Shown: piece after piece, positions 40,658 through 49,914 of the stretch | Numbering within the stretch: position 1 is the stretch's first letter | Layout of the letters: each line of letters starts with the position of its first letter | Source: an uncultured Selenomonadales bacterium | GTDB taxonomy: Bacteria; Bacillota; Negativicutes; Selenomonadales; Selenomonadaceae | Reading direction: 5' to 3' | DNA: 57,030 nucleotides | Assembly (NCBI GenBank): GCA_946408355.1 | Contig: CAMJRX010000012.1 | Span: 1-57,030, forward strand | Translations under genes and position numbers: made by a program | Notes under the pieces: generated by a model | Told to the model about the DNA's origin: nothing | The model's input: the letters and a program-made list of their open reading frames with translations, nothing else | Databases searched by the model: none

Positions 40658-42136
40658 ATGGAAAGAAGTTTTTCCATTCCGATTTCGCGTAGAGACTTAC
40701 TGAAATTAGCGGGAGTGACTGCTGCGGGCGTCGTGCTTAGCGGCTCAACTCACGTCGACGCGGCGGAAAAAATTTCTGGCGAATCTATCAAATATGCTAA
40801 TAAAAAAATTCCGTTGATCAGCGCAGACGTTTGCATTTGCGGCGGAGGTCCTTCTGGCACGGCGGCGGCTGTCAATGCGGCTAGAAACGGCGCAAACACG
40901 ATTTTAATCGAACGCGGCATTGCGCTTGGCGGGCTTGGAGTACTCGGTTGCGTTTATCCCTTCATGGACACGCACGCCCCCGACAGCGACACACCTTATC
41001 TTGCGGAGCTTAAGCAAAGACTTCGCGCTAAAGGCATTGAACCTTTCGACGGCGTAACTCAACAGACGTGGCACAATCCCGAAATTTTAGCAGAAATCCA
41101 TGACGAGATGTGCGAAGAGGCGGGCGTCAATGTTTTTTATCAAACGGTCGTCGTTGATTCGCTGACTGCAAGCGATAAAATTACAGCGATAATTGTCCAG
41201 ACGATTGAAGGACTTGCGGCAGTTAAGTCGAAGATTTTTATTGACGCGACGGGCGACGCTTACCTTGCTCGGAGTGCTGGCGTTGATTATGAACGCGGCT
41301 ACGAGAAAACCGGCAATAATCAGCCGTTGAGTTTTCGCTTTGAAATGGGCGGCATTGATACCGAAAAACTTTACAATTACGTCGCGATTGAATTGCAAGA
41401 GGATTGGTGCAAGTCTAAGTTGCCGTACTTTGAAATTGCCGAAGCTATGCACAGGAAACAACGCTACAAATTGGAAGCGTTTATGGAGCGTGGCGTCGAG
41501 AGCGGCGAACTTACACAGGACGAGGCAGAATATATGCAAGCCTATACGATTATTGGCAAAAACGGCGTGATGAGTATGAACTGCCCCGAAATTCCCGTTA
41601 AGTTCAGCGCAACCGACCCCGTAAGCTACAGCAAGGCAGTTACTTTCGGGCGCAAAATGATGCGCAATATTGCCCGCTATCTGATTAAACATTTGCCAGG
41701 CTTTGAAAACGCTTTTATCAGTCGCGAGGCCGTCATGCTTGGAGCGCGTGAATCGTGGCGCATTAAAGGCAAATATTACATGGTCGAGGACGATTATCAC
41801 AACCAAAGCCGTTTCCCCGATGCCGTTTGTCGTACAGCGTGGTTTATCGACGCGCACGGCGAAAAAGTTTCAGAAAAACTTCCAGCGGGCGGTTTCTATG
41901 AAATTCCCTACCGCGCACTCATTACGGATAAAATTTCTAACTTAATCGTCTCTGGGCGTTGTATCAGCGCGAGTTTTATTTTGCAAGCGTCAATGAGAAT
42001 TCAGCCGACTTGTATAAGCATTGGCGAGGCGGCGGGCATTGCGGCGACGTTTGCTATCAAAAATGGTATTGCCGCTAATGATTTAGATTGGGCGAAAATT
42101 CCCGCTCATAAAAGAAGTTACATAAGCAAGGGGTGA
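40658..42136 (+). CDS. Tat-exported FAD-dependent oxidoreductase, copy 1
   Basis: A 492-residue flavoprotein. The N-terminus MERSFSIPISRRDLLKLAG is a twin-arginine signal, so it is exported folded with FAD. After the signal comes a Rossmann motif ADVCICGGGPSGTAAAVNAA and a PF12831-type body with FIDATGDAYLARSAG and a C-terminal GRCISASFILQASMRIQPTC FAD site. Its natural substrate is unknown; the family contains periplasmic dehydrogenases and reductases. It lies 7 bases upstream of a paralogue with the same N-terminus. Confidence 0.85.
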   Translation: MERSFSIPISRRDLLKLAGVTAAGVVLSGSTHVDAAEKISGESIKYANKKIPLISADVCICGGGPSGTAAAVNAARNGANTILIERGIALGGLGVLGCVYPFMDTHAPDSDTPYLAELKQRLRAKGIEPFDGVTQQTWHNPEILAEIHDEMCEEAGVNVFYQTVVVDSLTASDKITAIIVQTIEGLAAVKSKIFIDATGDAYLARSAGVDYERGYEKTGNNQPLSFRFEMGGIDTEKLYNYVAIELQEDWCKSKLPYFEIAEAMHRKQRYKLEAFMERGVESGELTQDEAEYMQAYTIIGKNGVMSMNCPEIPVKFSATDPVSYSKAVTFGRKMMRNIARYLIKHLPGFENAFISREAVMLGARESWRIKGKYYMVEDDYHNQSRFPDAVCRTAWFIDAHGEKVSEKLPAGGFYEIPYRALITDKISNLIVSGRCISASFILQASMRIQPTCISIGEAAGIAATFAIKNGIAANDLDWAKIPAHKRSYISKG

Positions 42137-42143
42137 TTTATTA

Positions 42144-43631
42144 ATGGAGAGAAGCTTTTTGATTCCGATTTCGCGACGCGACTTGTTGAAGTTTGCGGGC
42201 ATTACGGCGGCGGGCGCGGTTTTCAGTTCAAATAAAACTGTTGAGGCGGCTGAACCTCCTAAAACGCAAAATTTTAACTTCAACGGCGCACAAATTCCGA
42301 CTTTGCTCCGTGCAGATGTTTGCGTCGTTGGCGGTGGACCTTCTGGAACGGCGGCGGCTGTCACTGCGGCTAGAAATGGCGCAAGTGTCGTTCTTATTGA
42401 GCAGGGCACTGTTTTGGGCGGCTTGCAAACTCAAGGGCTAGTTTATCCCGCCATGCCCACAAGAATTTTTAACAGCGACACGCCCTATATCACCGACTTA
42501 AACAAAAGATTTGCAATGCACGGAATTAACGTAAGTTTTACTGAAGAACCGCAATACAAAAACGGCGGCGACGCTCGCGAATATACGCCCGAACTTTTAG
42601 CCTTTATTTACGATGAACTTTGCGCCGATTACAAAGTTAATGTTCTTTACAACGCGACTTTAATTGGGGCTAACACTGCGGGCGGGAAAATTTCTGCGGC
42701 TATTGTTCATACCGTCGAAGGGCTTAGCAAAATTGAGGCGAATATTTTTATCGACGCAACGGGCGACGCGGCTTTATCGAGATTTATTGGTATTCCGAGT
42801 GTTCGCGGCTCTGAATATAATGGACGCAATCAGAAAATGAGTTTTCGCTTTGAAATGGGCGGCGTCGAGGAGATGAAAGTCTACAAATTTTTTGTAAAGA
42901 AACTTAAAGATGGCTGGTGCGAATCTAAGCCGCCCGAATTTGAATTTGCGAAGACGACGCACACCGAAAATTTTTATTACGAGGGAATTCAGCGCGGCGA
43001 AGTTACTAAAGACGACGTTGCATATATTCAAGCGTTTACCATACTCGGCAAGCCAGGAACTATGTCGATGAATTGCCCTGAAGTTTCGCCGTTTCTTTAC
43101 TCGTCGACAAGTGCATTGGATAGGAGCAAAGCTATTCAACAATGTAGAATTATGATTCGGCGGCTCGCACATTTCTTTAAGAAAAATATTCCAGGCTTTA
43201 AAAAAGCTTATATCAGCCGCGAGGCGTCAATGCTCGGCGTTCGCGAATCGTGGCGTATACGCGGTAAATATTACATGACGGGCGAAGATTATTTCAATGC
43301 GCAAAAATTCCCCGACGCCGTTTGTCGCTCTGCTTATCCGATTGATATTCATGACGAGGCATTGAATCTTGAAAAGCCGCTTGCTAAAGGCGAATTTTAC
43401 GAAATCCCCTACCGTGCACTTATCACCAACGAGTTTTCTAACTTGCTTGTGGTTGGTCGTTGTATCAGCGCAAACTTTGCGGCTCAAGCGTCCGTGCGAA
43501 TTCAGCCAACATGTATGAGTATGGGCGAGGCGGCAGGTATTGCGGCGGCTTACGGCTTGAAAAATAATATCGCAGTTAACAATATTGATTGGGCGAGCAT
43601 TCCGAATCGTAGTTACGTAAGCGCGGGATAA
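42144..43631 (+). CDS. Tat-exported FAD-dependent oxidoreductase, copy 2
   Basis: A 495-residue paralogue of the preceding gene, from a tandem duplication. It keeps the near-identical signal MERSFLIPISRRDLLKFAG, the Rossmann motif ADVCVVGGGPSGTAAAVTAA, FIDATGDAALSRFIG and the C-terminal GRCISANFAAQASVRIQPTC. Differences are concentrated around residues 95-150, where substrate contacts are likely, so the two copies may act on different substrates or as a pair. The stop is one base from the ktrB start. Confidence 0.85.
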   Translation: MERSFLIPISRRDLLKFAGITAAGAVFSSNKTVEAAEPPKTQNFNFNGAQIPTLLRADVCVVGGGPSGTAAAVTAARNGASVVLIEQGTVLGGLQTQGLVYPAMPTRIFNSDTPYITDLNKRFAMHGINVSFTEEPQYKNGGDAREYTPELLAFIYDELCADYKVNVLYNATLIGANTAGGKISAAIVHTVEGLSKIEANIFIDATGDAALSRFIGIPSVRGSEYNGRNQKMSFRFEMGGVEEMKVYKFFVKKLKDGWCESKPPEFEFAKTTHTENFYYEGIQRGEVTKDDVAYIQAFTILGKPGTMSMNCPEVSPFLYSSTSALDRSKAIQQCRIMIRRLAHFFKKNIPGFKKAYISREASMLGVRESWRIRGKYYMTGEDYFNAQKFPDAVCRSAYPIDIHDEALNLEKPLAKGEFYEIPYRALITNEFSNLLVVGRCISANFAAQASVRIQPTCMSMGEAAGIAAAYGLKNNIAVNNIDWASIPNRSYVSAG

Positions 43632-43632
43632 C

Positions 43633-44973
43633 ATGAACAAACTACAAAGATTTTTCCGACTCAAGCCGACGCAATTTATTATATTAAGTTTCGTTTTAAT
43701 GATTTTAATCGGGACGTTTTTGTTGATGTTGCCGTTCAGCACGACGAATCATCAAGGGTTGAGCTGGATAGACGCGCTCTTTGTATCGACGTCCGCCTCG
43801 TGTGTAACTGGCTTAACGGTCGTGGACTTGCACAACGATTTAACATTTTTCGGGACGGTCGTTATGCTCATGTTAATACAAGTCGGCGGGCTTGGCATAA
43901 TGACGCTTGCAACTTTGGTTGTGCACATAATGGGCTATCGTTTCCACTTGCAAGAAAATATAGTTTTGCAAGAATCGCTGAATCAAGGCGGGCAAGCGGG
44001 GCTAGTCGAATTGATTGCCCGCATGATTAAATATACGTTCGTGATTGAGGGATTTTTCGCCGTAGTGTTGACGATACATTTTATCCCCGAATTCGGCTTT
44101 AACGCGATAGGCTACGGAATTTTCCATTCAATATCGGCGTTCTGCAATGCGGGTTTCGATTTATTCGGCAACTACGACAGCCTCTGTAAACGCAACGACG
44201 ATTACTTTTTAATGACATGTATAGGCTTGCTAATAATTTTGGGCGGCATTGGTTTTACGGTTATGTCAGACGTTCTGCACAAAAAATTTTGGCGTAAATA
44301 TTCCTTGCACACAAAAATAGTTATCGTTATGAATATCGCGCTGATTATTATCGGCACGCTGTTAATTTTCCCCGTCGAATATTACAATCCCGATACGGTC
44401 GGAAATTTGAGCATACCCGCGCAACTTGCCAACGCTTGTTTTACGTCGGTGTCGTGCAGAACGGCGGGATTTAATAGCTTTGACTTAGCGCAAACCGAAC
44501 AGATTACGCAACTTGTGATGATAATTTTAATGTTTATCGGCGCAAGTCCTCTGTCGACGGGCGGCGGCATAAAGAGTACAACGTTTTTCGTAATTCTAAT
44601 GTCGATGTGGTCAGTATTTCGCGGCAAAAAGGAAATTATCGTTTTTGGGCGGCGCATAACTCGCGAACTGCGCGACCAAGCCTTTGCAATTTTTACAATG
44701 GGAACAATCTGGGTTGTAACGGCGGGCGTTGCTTTATCAGTAATTGACGGCGAAGTCCACGAGCTGGAAGAAATTATTTTTGAAACGGTTTCGGGTTTCG
44801 GGACAGTCGGCATGGGCATTGGAATAACTTCAGAGTGGGACGTTTGGGGCAAGTTGATTTTGTCGTTAACAATGCTGGCTGGCAGAGTGGGAATAATGAC
44901 GTTTATGTTGTCGCTGATAACGCAAAAAAGTTCGACGATAAAATATCCGCCGGAAAATATAATGATAGGATAG
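43633..44973 (+). CDS. ktrB: Potassium uptake channel subunit KtrB/TrkH
   Basis: A 446-residue integral membrane subunit that moves K+ (often with Na+) into the cell. The four pseudo-repeats of the SKT family are visible through selectivity-filter segments: STSASCVTGLTVVD, SAFCNAGFDLFGN, SVSCRTAGFNSFD and VSGFGTVGMGI. Length fits KtrB. The regulatory partner ktrA follows after 5 bases. Confidence 0.94.
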   Translation: MNKLQRFFRLKPTQFIILSFVLMILIGTFLLMLPFSTTNHQGLSWIDALFVSTSASCVTGLTVVDLHNDLTFFGTVVMLMLIQVGGLGIMTLATLVVHIMGYRFHLQENIVLQESLNQGGQAGLVELIARMIKYTFVIEGFFAVVLTIHFIPEFGFNAIGYGIFHSISAFCNAGFDLFGNYDSLCKRNDDYFLMTCIGLLIILGGIGFTVMSDVLHKKFWRKYSLHTKIVIVMNIALIIIGTLLIFPVEYYNPDTVGNLSIPAQLANACFTSVSCRTAGFNSFDLAQTEQITQLVMIILMFIGASPLSTGGGIKSTTFFVILMSMWSVFRGKKEIIVFGRRITRELRDQAFAIFTMGTIWVVTAGVALSVIDGEVHELEEIIFETVSGFGTVGMGIGITSEWDVWGKLILSLTMLAGRVGIMTFMLSLITQKSSTIKYPPENIMIG

Positions 44974-44978
44974 GACAA

Positions 44979-45638
44979 ATGGCTAATAAAAAACAATTTG
45001 CGATATTTGGATTGGGGCGTTTTGGCAGGAATGCCGCCTTGACGCTTGAGGAAATGGGCTACGAAGTTTTGGGCGTGGACAGGGACGAAAATATTGTAGC
45101 TGACTTGTCGGAAAGTTTAACGCGCGTGGTTAGCTTTGATATTCGCGACGCCAAAGCCCTTGACCAAGTTGGCATTTCAAATTTTGATACGGTGATTATC
45201 GCGTCGAAAAATCTTGAGGCAAGTTTAATGGCGACAATGCTTTGCAAGGAAAGAAATATTCCGGAGATTGTCGTAAAGGCGATTGATGACCGACATGCGG
45301 AAATGGCTAAGCGGCTCGGCGCGACGAAAATTATTTTTTCCGAACGTGATACTGCGCGGCGTGTTGTTTTGCATTTAGTTTCGTCCCGCGCAGTCGATTA
45401 CATTGAACTTGACGCCGATATAAATATTTTAAGTTTGAACGTGCCGAAAAAATTTGTCGGGAAAAATTTAATTGAATCGAATTTGCGCTCCGAGTACAAT
45501 ATTAATATCATTGCGATAATTAGCGACGGTCAAACAATCGTTACACCGCCGCCGAACCGTATTTTTACTGCAGACGACAAAATTTTTGTAATAGGAACTT
45601 CAGCTGCGCTTTCCAAATTTGAGCGCGAAATTGAGTAA
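44979..45638 (+). CDS. ktrA: Potassium uptake regulatory subunit KtrA
   Basis: A 219-residue cytoplasmic RCK protein that forms a ring on KtrB and gates it with nucleotides. Start is ATG 44979. The RCK_N domain begins QFAIFGLGRFGRNAALTL, with an acidic VDRDE at the end of the second strand. The C-terminal ~80 residues are an RCK_C domain (NVPKKFVGKNLIESNLR). With ktrB it forms a complete transporter. Confidence 0.94.
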   Translation: MANKKQFAIFGLGRFGRNAALTLEEMGYEVLGVDRDENIVADLSESLTRVVSFDIRDAKALDQVGISNFDTVIIASKNLEASLMATMLCKERNIPEIVVKAIDDRHAEMAKRLGATKIIFSERDTARRVVLHLVSSRAVDYIELDADINILSLNVPKKFVGKNLIESNLRSEYNINIIAIISDGQTIVTPPPNRIFTADDKIFVIGTSAALSKFEREIE

Positions 45639-45653
45639 AGGGGAGTTTTAACT

Positions 45654-46049
45654 ATGGAAAATCCTAGCGTGTTTGAAATGGGTAATCCGTTGCCTGAACA
45701 GTTCAGCAAGTATTTTATCGGGCAAGCGTATATGAATCCGCTGACTAAGACGGGCGGACCGATTGCTAACGTGACGTTTTCTCCTGGTTGTAGAAATAAT
45801 TGGCATATTCACCACAAAGGCGGGCAAATTTTGCTCGTGACGGGCGGTCGCGGCTGGTATCAAGAATGGGGCCAAGCTCCTCAAGCACTCAAGCCTGGCG
45901 ACGTTGTGAACATTGCCCCTGAAGTTAAACATTGGCACGGCGCAGCGGCTGACAGTTGGTTTTCGCACTTAGCCGTTGAAATTCCCGCTGAAAATTCCTC
46001 TAACGAATGGTTGGAACCTGTCGATGATGAGCAGTATTCTAAACTATAG
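45654..46049 (+). CDS. Small cupin-domain protein
   Basis: A 131-residue single-cupin protein. The two metal-binding cupin motifs are visible: WHIHHKGGQILLVTGGRGWY near residue 43 and LKPGDVVNIAPEVKHWHGA near residue 85, with His, His, Glu/Gln-type and His ligands. Such proteins often bind a divalent metal and act as small isomerases or decarboxylases, frequently annotated near carboxymuconolactone decarboxylases. Substrate is unknown. AAAGGGGAG lies upstream and a strong terminator follows. Confidence 0.85.
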   Translation: MENPSVFEMGNPLPEQFSKYFIGQAYMNPLTKTGGPIANVTFSPGCRNNWHIHHKGGQILLVTGGRGWYQEWGQAPQALKPGDVVNIAPEVKHWHGAAADSWFSHLAVEIPAENSSNEWLEPVDDEQYSKL

Positions 46050-46076
46050 ATTTAAAATTTATTCTAAAAAAATTGC

Positions 46077-46099
46077 CCTCCGTATTGGAGGTTTTTTTT
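46077..46099 (+). terminator. Terminator of the cupin gene
   Basis: CCTCC pairs with GGAGG around GTATT, followed by T8. It also separates the convergent secretion-adaptor gene. Confidence 0.8.
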
Positions 46100-46111
46100 A
46101 TATTATAATTA

Positions 46112-47074
46112 TCATCTGCTCCTAAGCCACTGACTTAGCTTGTAGAAAACTTTTTCAATCGGCGGCTTGCGCTCAATTATTATCGAACCTGTACAAAAAC
46201 TGCCTGGCGTTATCGGTTTATGTTCGCCGACTTTTGAAGTCCAAAGATAACCCGATTTGTCGTTGGGGTCTTTCACGAGGTCGAAGACAACTTCCATGAC
46301 CGAAGAATTCTGAGCTTGCAAAATCCACTGTGCGAGTTGCGAGTTGCCAAGATGTTGTTGAATTCCGTTTATCGTCATTGGATATTGCGAAATACTCCGA
46401 ACGACGCCGATTAAAGAACCCGTTTGAGATATGTCCGCTCCATTTGGTGCAAGCTGAATTGTCATGCCAGGTTCAATACGCTTGCCCTTATCAAGCGGAA
46501 TATATAAAAGTCCCGTCATGTCTTCGCGATTTTGCGTCAAGCGAACGGAACAAATCGGCGTGCCTGCACTAATCATTGAGCCGACATCAACCATAACCTC
46601 ATCGACAATGCCCTCATAATCGCTGTAAACATCTTCCGCTACGTCCTGTTGATAGCGTTTGGCGTCGTATTGATAAGCGCGTCCCATAGCGTCTTTATCG
46701 CTGGAGGCAAGCCCCATGCCGTATTGAGCCATGCGCGTATCAGCAGATTGTTGAGCTTGCTCCATGTGCGCGATTAAATCGCCCTTTTTAATAGTCATGC
46801 CGGGTCGAACGTACAGTTGCGCAATTTTTCCGGTGGAAGTGTGTGAAACGTTCATTAAGCCCGCCGAATCCATGATTAAGCCCATGCCCTCTGCCTTGAC
46901 TGTGAACGCTCCGTAAATCGACCAAAGCACCACCGCGAATAACAGCACAAGTACCGCGATTAATGCCATCCAACTAACTGGCGTCGTTATCGGTAACATT
47001 GTATCGAGCTTTTCGGGCGAACGAAGCTTATCGAGTGCCTCTTGGCTAAATATTTGATTGTTCTGTTGCCTCAT
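46112..47074 (-). CDS. NHLP-type HlyD secretion adaptor
   Basis: A 320-residue membrane-fusion protein with one N-terminal TM helix (ALIAVLVLLFAVVLWSIYG near residues 37-55) and a HlyD-like periplasmic part with two lipoyl halves. Its sequence resembles adaptors of NHLP leader-peptide bacteriocin export systems, which normally sit beside ABC transporters. No ABC transporter or leader peptide gene is present here. It follows a second membrane-fusion gene by 4 bases, so the two may be assembled together. Confidence 0.7.
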   Translation of the reverse strand: MRQQNNQIFSQEALDKLRSPEKLDTMLPITTPVSWMALIAVLVLLFAVVLWSIYGAFTVKAEGMGLIMDSAGLMNVSHTSTGKIAQLYVRPGMTIKKGDLIAHMEQAQQSADTRMAQYGMGLASSDKDAMGRAYQYDAKRYQQDVAEDVYSDYEGIVDEVMVDVGSMISAGTPICSVRLTQNREDMTGLLYIPLDKGKRIEPGMTIQLAPNGADISQTGSLIGVVRSISQYPMTINGIQQHLGNSQLAQWILQAQNSSVMEVVFDLVKDPNDKSGYLWTSKVGEHKPITPGSFCTGSIIIERKPPIEKVFYKLSQWLRSR

Positions 47075-47078
47075 TGCT

Positions 47079-48242
47079 CTAGCCTCCTATCAATGTTACT
47101 GTAACTTTCATGCCGTTTTGAAGTCCTTCAGCCGCTGACGTAACAACAGTTTCGCCCTCTTGCAAGCCGGAAACAATTTCGATAAATCTGCCGTCGTCCA
47201 CACCGGTTTTTACTGCGCGGCGTTCTAAAGTATCTTGAGCCGTTATAACAAAGACCGCACTCCGACTGGAATCAATCATTGCGGCAAGCGGCACCGTCAA
47301 AAATTTTCGCGGACGAACAAATTTTAAATTCGCGCCGGTGTAAGCTTGTTGCTCCAAAAGACCGCTACTATTGTTCACCTCAAAAACTATTTTGCGCAAA
47401 CTTGCCGGCTCATTCAAACTGGGCATAATTTCCTTGACTGCAACGGAAAAAACTTCTGCGTCGCCGCGATTGCCCGCTGCATATTCCGTATCATAAGCCT
47501 TGCGCAAGATTTGACTGTTCGTAAAGCTAAGTTCTGCCATTTCGCCTAGTGCAAGTCTTTGCGCGAGTTTATCGTCGACTGGCAACGAGAAAAATAGCCG
47601 TTGAAAATTCCCGACGAGTGCTAACGGCGTGCCCGCTTGAACATACGCGCCTTGCTGACGATACACAATTAAAATTTCGCCGTCAATCGGGGCTATCACG
47701 TCTTGCCGCGCAGATTGTACTAATAATTGTTCTTTAACTGTTTGAGCCTCTTTTAACGCCGCCTCCGACGCGAAATAAGCCGCCTCTGCCTCGTCGAATT
47801 TTTCTATTGAAGTTGCGTCGCGGTCCCTTAGCCGTGTGTAGCGTGCATAATTATTTTTTGCGTTGGCAAGTTGCGCCTCTGCTTTGGCGATTGAACTGTC
47901 TGCTTGCTGAATTTTCAGCGGTATCTCGTCATTTACCAGCGTGAAAATTACTTGTCCGCGATTAACTTTGCTACTCTTTGAAACAAATATTTGCTCAATG
48001 CGTCCGTCAATCAGCGCGACAGCGTCCGCCATTTCCTCTGAATATAAATTCATCGTTTCAAGCGACAATGCCGGATAAATGTCACGAACTTGAACTTTTG
48101 CGCCCTGCAAGGGGATTGTTCGATTCTCCATTCGTTCAGTTATTTGATGTTCGCCGCTTTTGTTGAGCCACGCCCCGTAACCTATCATTGCCACCGCAAA
48201 AATTAAAATCAGCACGAGACCGACCATATATAATTTCTTCAT
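47079..48242 (-). CDS. RND/HlyD-type membrane-fusion protein
   Basis: A 387-residue periplasmic adaptor with an N-terminal membrane anchor (residues ~5-25), a lipoyl domain split by a coiled-coil hairpin (about 95-175, rich in Ala/Glu) and a C-terminal beta domain ending GLQEGETVVTSAAEGLQNGM, typical of AcrA-like proteins. It would link an inner-membrane pump to an outer channel. No pump gene is adjacent. It is the first gene of a two-gene leftward unit with a strong promoter. Confidence 0.8.
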   Translation of the reverse strand: MKKLYMVGLVLILIFAVAMIGYGAWLNKSGEHQITERMENRTIPLQGAKVQVRDIYPALSLETMNLYSEEMADAVALIDGRIEQIFVSKSSKVNRGQVIFTLVNDEIPLKIQQADSSIAKAEAQLANAKNNYARYTRLRDRDATSIEKFDEAEAAYFASEAALKEAQTVKEQLLVQSARQDVIAPIDGEILIVYRQQGAYVQAGTPLALVGNFQRLFFSLPVDDKLAQRLALGEMAELSFTNSQILRKAYDTEYAAGNRGDAEVFSVAVKEIMPSLNEPASLRKIVFEVNNSSGLLEQQAYTGANLKFVRPRKFLTVPLAAMIDSSRSAVFVITAQDTLERRAVKTGVDDGRFIEIVSGLQEGETVVTSAAEGLQNGMKVTVTLIGG

Positions 48243-48269
48243 CTACACGCCCCCCCTTCGATAATTTTT

Positions 48270-48298
48270 AGTATAAGTCAAGCGAATTTTCTTGTCAA
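48270..48298 (-). promoter_or_regulatory. Promoter of the secretion-adaptor pair
   Basis: Minus-strand TTGACA (48293-48298) and TATACT (48270-48275) at 17-base spacing, 28 bases before the start. Confidence 0.7.
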
Positions 48299-48332
48299 AC
48301 TTCCTTTGCACTTTATGAAAATTTTATGTAGC

Positions 48333-48361
48333 TTTACAATCTGCCGCCGATTGAGTATCAT
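48333..48361 (+). promoter_or_regulatory. Promoter of the histidine kinase gene
   Basis: TTTACA (48333-48338) and TATCAT (48356-48361) at 17-base spacing, 40 bases before the start. Confidence 0.45.
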
Positions 48362-48401
48362 ACAGAAAAGTTAATTAATTGATATAAGAAAGGCGTTTCT
48401 A

Positions 48402-49823
48402 ATGGGCGTTATTAAGAAAATTAGACGCAAGATAAACGGCTTTGAAATTTCTACAAAAATAACTCTCGGCTATGCGGCATTCTTTACAATTCTGCTCATT
48501 ATAATAAATTTTGCGATGTGGCTCGGCGTCATGATGATACTTTATAGCCCCGCCGAAAAGACAATTAGCTACAGCGTTGCGCAGATAGAAAAAATTCTTA
48601 ACGAGCTTGAAGAACATTATATTTCTTATAATCCAAATGTTTTTCGCGGCGCGTTGGTGGCTGGCGTCGTGCTAAGGGTTGTTGATGAGCGCGGCAACGT
48701 TTTTATTGACACCGACAAAAATTATCCGTCGATTGAAAGATTTAACGAAGGAATTTTGAGAAACCCTCCGATTTTTGCCTCTGATGAATTTGAAATTTCG
48801 CGAATTGGTTCCGCGCTGATTTATTGCGACAAAATAGATTACACGCACGACGACGAAACTGTTACGCTTTATTTTTTCCGGACGATAACTTCCGAGCTGA
48901 AACTCTTCGACAATTTGGAAAAATTTTTATTAGCTTTAGATGTCGTCGGAATTTTATTGTCAATCGGCGTGGGACGTGCTCTTAGCCGCAAAATTTTGAC
49001 ACCGATAAAAACTATGAACGAATTGGCGCGGGAAATTGCCTTCGAGAAAATGGGCGGGCGAATTCCAATCGGCACGGCTGACGACGAACTTAACGAACTC
49101 GCTAAAACTTTGAATAAAATGTTGGACAGGTTGCAGGGCGGCATAAATAAACAGCAGAAATTTGTTTCAGACGCCTCGCACGAGCTAAGGACACCCGCCG
49201 CCGTTATCAAAGGCTACATTGATTTTATCGAGACTTATGGCACAGCAGACGAGGCACTCTTAAAAGAAAATCTTAAAATTATCGGCTCTGAAGCGCAGAA
49301 TATGCAGGCGTTGTTGGAAAATCTTTTATTCCTCTCGCGCACCGACCAGCACAGACAAAAACTTAATAAGAAAACTTTGGACTTAGATGATATTGTTGGC
49401 GACGTGATGAGCAAAATGAAAACCGTCGTCAAGACGCATAAAGTTGAACTTACAAAAAATACGCCCGCGAAAATTTTTGGTGATGAAACGACTATTCGGC
49501 AAATGTTGAGAATTTTTTTAGACAATGCCGTTAAGTACACGCCCGAAGGCGGCTCAATTAAAGTTTTGTCGACGATTGACGGAGAAAAAATTTTGCTAAG
49601 CATTTCGGATTCGGGCATTGGCATTGCGCCTGAAAACTTGAATAAAATTTTCGACCGTTTCTTCCGCATTGACAGCGAGGATTTAGTAAGTGAGGCGAAC
49701 GGTAGCGGGCTTGGCTTGTCGATTGCCAAATGGATTGCCGACAGCCACGAGATTAAAATTTCCGTCGATAGCGAACTCGGCAAGGGTACAACTTTTACAC
49801 TTACAATTCCTATAAAAAATTAG
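48402..49823 (+). CDS. Sensor histidine kinase
   Basis: A 473-residue membrane sensor kinase. TM1 is about residues 22-48 and TM2 about 174-192, enclosing a ~125-residue extracytoplasmic sensor. A HAMP domain follows (about 193-245), then HisKA with phospho-accepting His260 in SDASHELRTPAAVIKGY. The ATPase domain has DNAVKYTPEGG (N box), ISDSGIGIAPENL (G1) and GSGLGLSIAKWI (G2). No response regulator gene is adjacent, so it is an orphan kinase. The signal is unknown. Confidence 0.92.
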   Translation: MGVIKKIRRKINGFEISTKITLGYAAFFTILLIIINFAMWLGVMMILYSPAEKTISYSVAQIEKILNELEEHYISYNPNVFRGALVAGVVLRVVDERGNVFIDTDKNYPSIERFNEGILRNPPIFASDEFEISRIGSALIYCDKIDYTHDDETVTLYFFRTITSELKLFDNLEKFLLALDVVGILLSIGVGRALSRKILTPIKTMNELAREIAFEKMGGRIPIGTADDELNELAKTLNKMLDRLQGGINKQQKFVSDASHELRTPAAVIKGYIDFIETYGTADEALLKENLKIIGSEAQNMQALLENLLFLSRTDQHRQKLNKKTLDLDDIVGDVMSKMKTVVKTHKVELTKNTPAKIFGDETTIRQMLRIFLDNAVKYTPEGGSIKVLSTIDGEKILLSISDSGIGIAPENLNKIFDRFFRIDSEDLVSEANGSGLGLSIAKWIADSHEIKISVDSELGKGTTFTLTIPIKN

Positions 49824-49914
49824 CGGGAATAAATTTTATAAAAAAATCGCGGCAGGAAAATTTTCGCGGCGGCAGAATCAATCAGCAGAAAAAATTTTAG
49901 ACAAGGTGAGCACT

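Noticed and set aside
41087-41857. 256-codon minus-strand frame opposite the first flavoprotein gene
   Set aside because: Lies entirely within a gene whose motifs are intact; no promoter or binding site.
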